Assembly (NCBI GenBank): GCA_937943625.1
Contig: CALEAD010000016.1
Location: forward strand, 98,010-162,009
Length of the DNA stretch: 64,000 bases
DNA from: an uncultured Anaerolineae bacterium
Lineage (GTDB): Bacteria; Chloroflexota; Anaerolineae; Promineifilales; Promineifilaceae
Reading direction: 5' to 3'
How positions within the stretch are numbered: position 1 is the first letter of the stretch; each line of letters begins with the position of its first letter. Shown here piece by piece: positions 63,045 through 64,000 of this stretch. The notes beneath the pieces were generated by a model that saw only the letters and a program-made list of their open reading frames with translations, was not told where the DNA came from and searched no databases. The translations under genes were made by a program, and so were the position numbers.

Positions 63045-63701
63045 TTACTCAATATAATCCTTCAAATGATGTTGAATGGCATAAGCTGCCGCCTCAGCCC
63101 GGTTCGAAACGCCCAGTTTGGAGAGAATGCTGCTCACATAGTTGCGCACCGTCCCTTCACTGAGAAACAACGACTCGGCAATTTCGCGGTTGGTGCGCCC
63201 TTCGGCGATCAGAGCCAGCACGTGCATTTCTTGCGGCGTCAGATCGCTAAATGCTGCCGCCTCCTCGCGCTGAATCGAGCGACGCACCTCGCTGAAAATA
63301 CGCTGCGTCAGCGAGGGATCAAGGGCAGACTCCCCGCGCGCGGCAGCCTCAATGGCGCGCAGCAAATCGCCGCTGCCCACCTGTTTGAGCAAGTACCCCA
63401 CGGCGCCGGCGCGAATGGCGGAAAAGAGCATTTCATCTTCCGCGTAAGAGGTCAGCATGATCACCTTTGTCTCCGGCAAGCGATCTGTGATGGCCTCTGT
63501 GGCGGCAACGCCACTGCCACCCGCTAAACGGATATCCATCAGCACGATGTCTGGCTTGTGCGCCAACGCCTGCTCAACGGCCGTATTTTCCGCATCCGCC
63601 TCAGCCACCACTTCAAAATTAGCGTGGCGCTCCAGCAGGCTGCGCAGACCCAGGCGCACCACTTCATGATCGTCAACCAACATAATACGTACTCTGGCCA
63701 T
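63045..63701 (-). CDS. NarL/LuxR-type response regulator
   Basis: 218 residues. Receiver with D10-D11, phospho-acceptor D56 ([11 protein letters not shown]) and a conserved Lys in YLLKQVG; C-terminal LuxR helix-turn-helix ([20 protein letters not shown]). It is the natural partner of the adjacent GAF histidine kinase. The ATG at 63701 lies 7 nt after TATACT with TTGGCT 18 bp upstream, so the mRNA is probably leaderless; the longer frame (from 63767) is not needed. Confidence 0.92.
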   Translation of the reverse strand: MARVRIMLVDDHEVVRLGLRSLLERHANFEVVAEADAENTAVEQALAHKPDIVLMDIRLAGGSGVAATEAITDRLPETKVIMLTSYAEDEMLFSAIRAGAVGYLLKQVGSGDLLRAIEAAARGESALDPSLTQRIFSEVRRSIQREEAAAFSDLTPQEMHVLALIAEGRTNREIAESLFLSEGTVRNYVSSILSKLGVSNRAEAAAYAIQHHLKDYIE

Positions 63702-63708
63702 GCAATTA

Positions 63709-63738
63709 AGTATAGCTTTTCTCTGCCTATTCAGCCAA
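63709..63738 (-). promoter_or_regulatory. Promoter of the response regulator gene (leaderless)
   Basis: TTGGCT (63738-63733), 18-bp spacer, TATACT (63714-63709), and ATG 7 nt further. Confidence 0.55.
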
Positions 63739-63816
63739 ATTGTACACCTGACATCAGCAATGCTCAATCTGGCACATTGGTTTGACTGACCGCTGACTGT
63801 TTATGTTTATAGTGGC

Positions 63817-64000
63817 CTAGCTTGTCAAGACAGTTTTTGAAGCAACTTTAAGGTAGGTTTTCTCCTCTAGAAATCTTTTACAATTCAATAAAGTGACCGT
63901 CGGGTCGGCCGACGGTGTGGCGGCAAAGTAGACCTCTGCCGGCGTCTGGTAGTCAAGCGACTGGTGTAGCCGCTTGTGGTTATAAAAGGAAAAGTAGGTG
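63817..64000 (-). CDS. IS3-family transposase OrfB, C-terminal fragment (cut by window)
   Basis: An open frame of 60 codons enters from the right edge and stops at 63817 (TAG). It reads TYFSFYNHKRLHQSLDYQTP, then AEVYFAATPS, the end of an integrase-core (rve) transposase of the IS3 family, including the H-Q-S-L-x-Y-x-T-P signature. The rest of the element lies outside the window; its terminal repeat should be within about 60 bp left of the stop, but I cannot fix it. Confidence 0.85.
   Translation of the reverse strand, partial: TYFSFYNHKRLHQSLDYQTPAEVYFAATPSADPTVTLLNCKRFLEEKTYLKVASKTVLTS

Overview
The window looks like a piece of chromosome from a Chloroflexota bacterium, probably Anaerolineae or Ardenticatenia-like. 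This is an inference from gene content and style: a fused GlyA-GcvT enzyme, a four-subunit 2-oxoacid:ferredoxin oxidoreductase, a very large secreted amylopullulanase, VKOR plus DsbA-like disulfide formation, many GAF/CBS/receiver proteins, and a G+C-rich sequence saturated with the palindrome ACGGCCGT (about 95 copies by eye). No rRNA, CRISPR array or prophage was seen. The only mobile gene is an IS3-type transposase fragment at the right edge.

Layout. 1-1.5 kb: a metal-efflux-type permease (cut by the left edge) and a phosphatidylcholine-synthase-like enzyme. 1.8-9.1 kb: a 2428-residue amylopullulanase with two GH13 catalytic domains. 9.5-13.7 kb: a VOR/KOR-type 2-oxoacid:ferredoxin oxidoreductase operon with an aminotransferase inside it. 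14.2-17.2 kb: the lutABC lactate oxidation operon. 17.5-22 kb: an SPFH protein, a LysE-type exporter, an AI-2E family transporter and TypA. 22.8-27.4 kb: a membrane protein and a 1368-residue tandem-cyclase/ATPase/TPR protein built like soluble adenylyl cyclase. 27.5-29.8 kb: an ABC exporter, a zinc-ribbon protein and a RiPP-precursor-like protein. 30-38.9 kb: a cytochrome-assembly-like membrane protein, aldo/keto reductase, aminotransferase, nitrilase, SirB1-like protein, WYL regulator, TPR protein and a DDAH-alpha/beta hydrolase fusion. 39-45.5 kb: a two-gene binding-protein/VWA operon, a tandem class II aldolase, MutM and unknowns. 45.7 kb: tRNA-Lys. 45.8-55.2 kb: a CPA2 antiporter, GlyA-GcvT, a phosphoribosyltransferase, SRP RNA, a YabE-like protein, RsmA and a receiver-like protein. 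55.2-63.7 kb: CoA-transferase plus alanine dehydrogenase, CBS proteins, VKOR/DsbA, a degenerate receiver, and a GAF histidine kinase with its NarL-type regulator.

The metabolic genes suggest a heterotroph that breaks down starch outside the cell and oxidises lactate and amino-acid-derived 2-oxoacids, passing electrons to ferredoxin, with one-carbon units moved through GlyA-GcvT.

The most unusual material is non-coding. It comprises the ACGGCCGT palindrome; a modular leader repeat that ends in a Shine-Dalgarno sequence and sits in front of at least five unrelated genes; a roughly 95-bp element with CTGGA/CTGGCG terminal inverted repeats, one internally deleted copy of which appears to supply a kinase start codon; hairpin repeats made of GGTTGGTT units; promoters whose -10 box lies 6-10 nt before the start codon (leaderless transcripts); terminator-like hairpins directly before three start codons; and a structured leader in front of glyA-gcvT.
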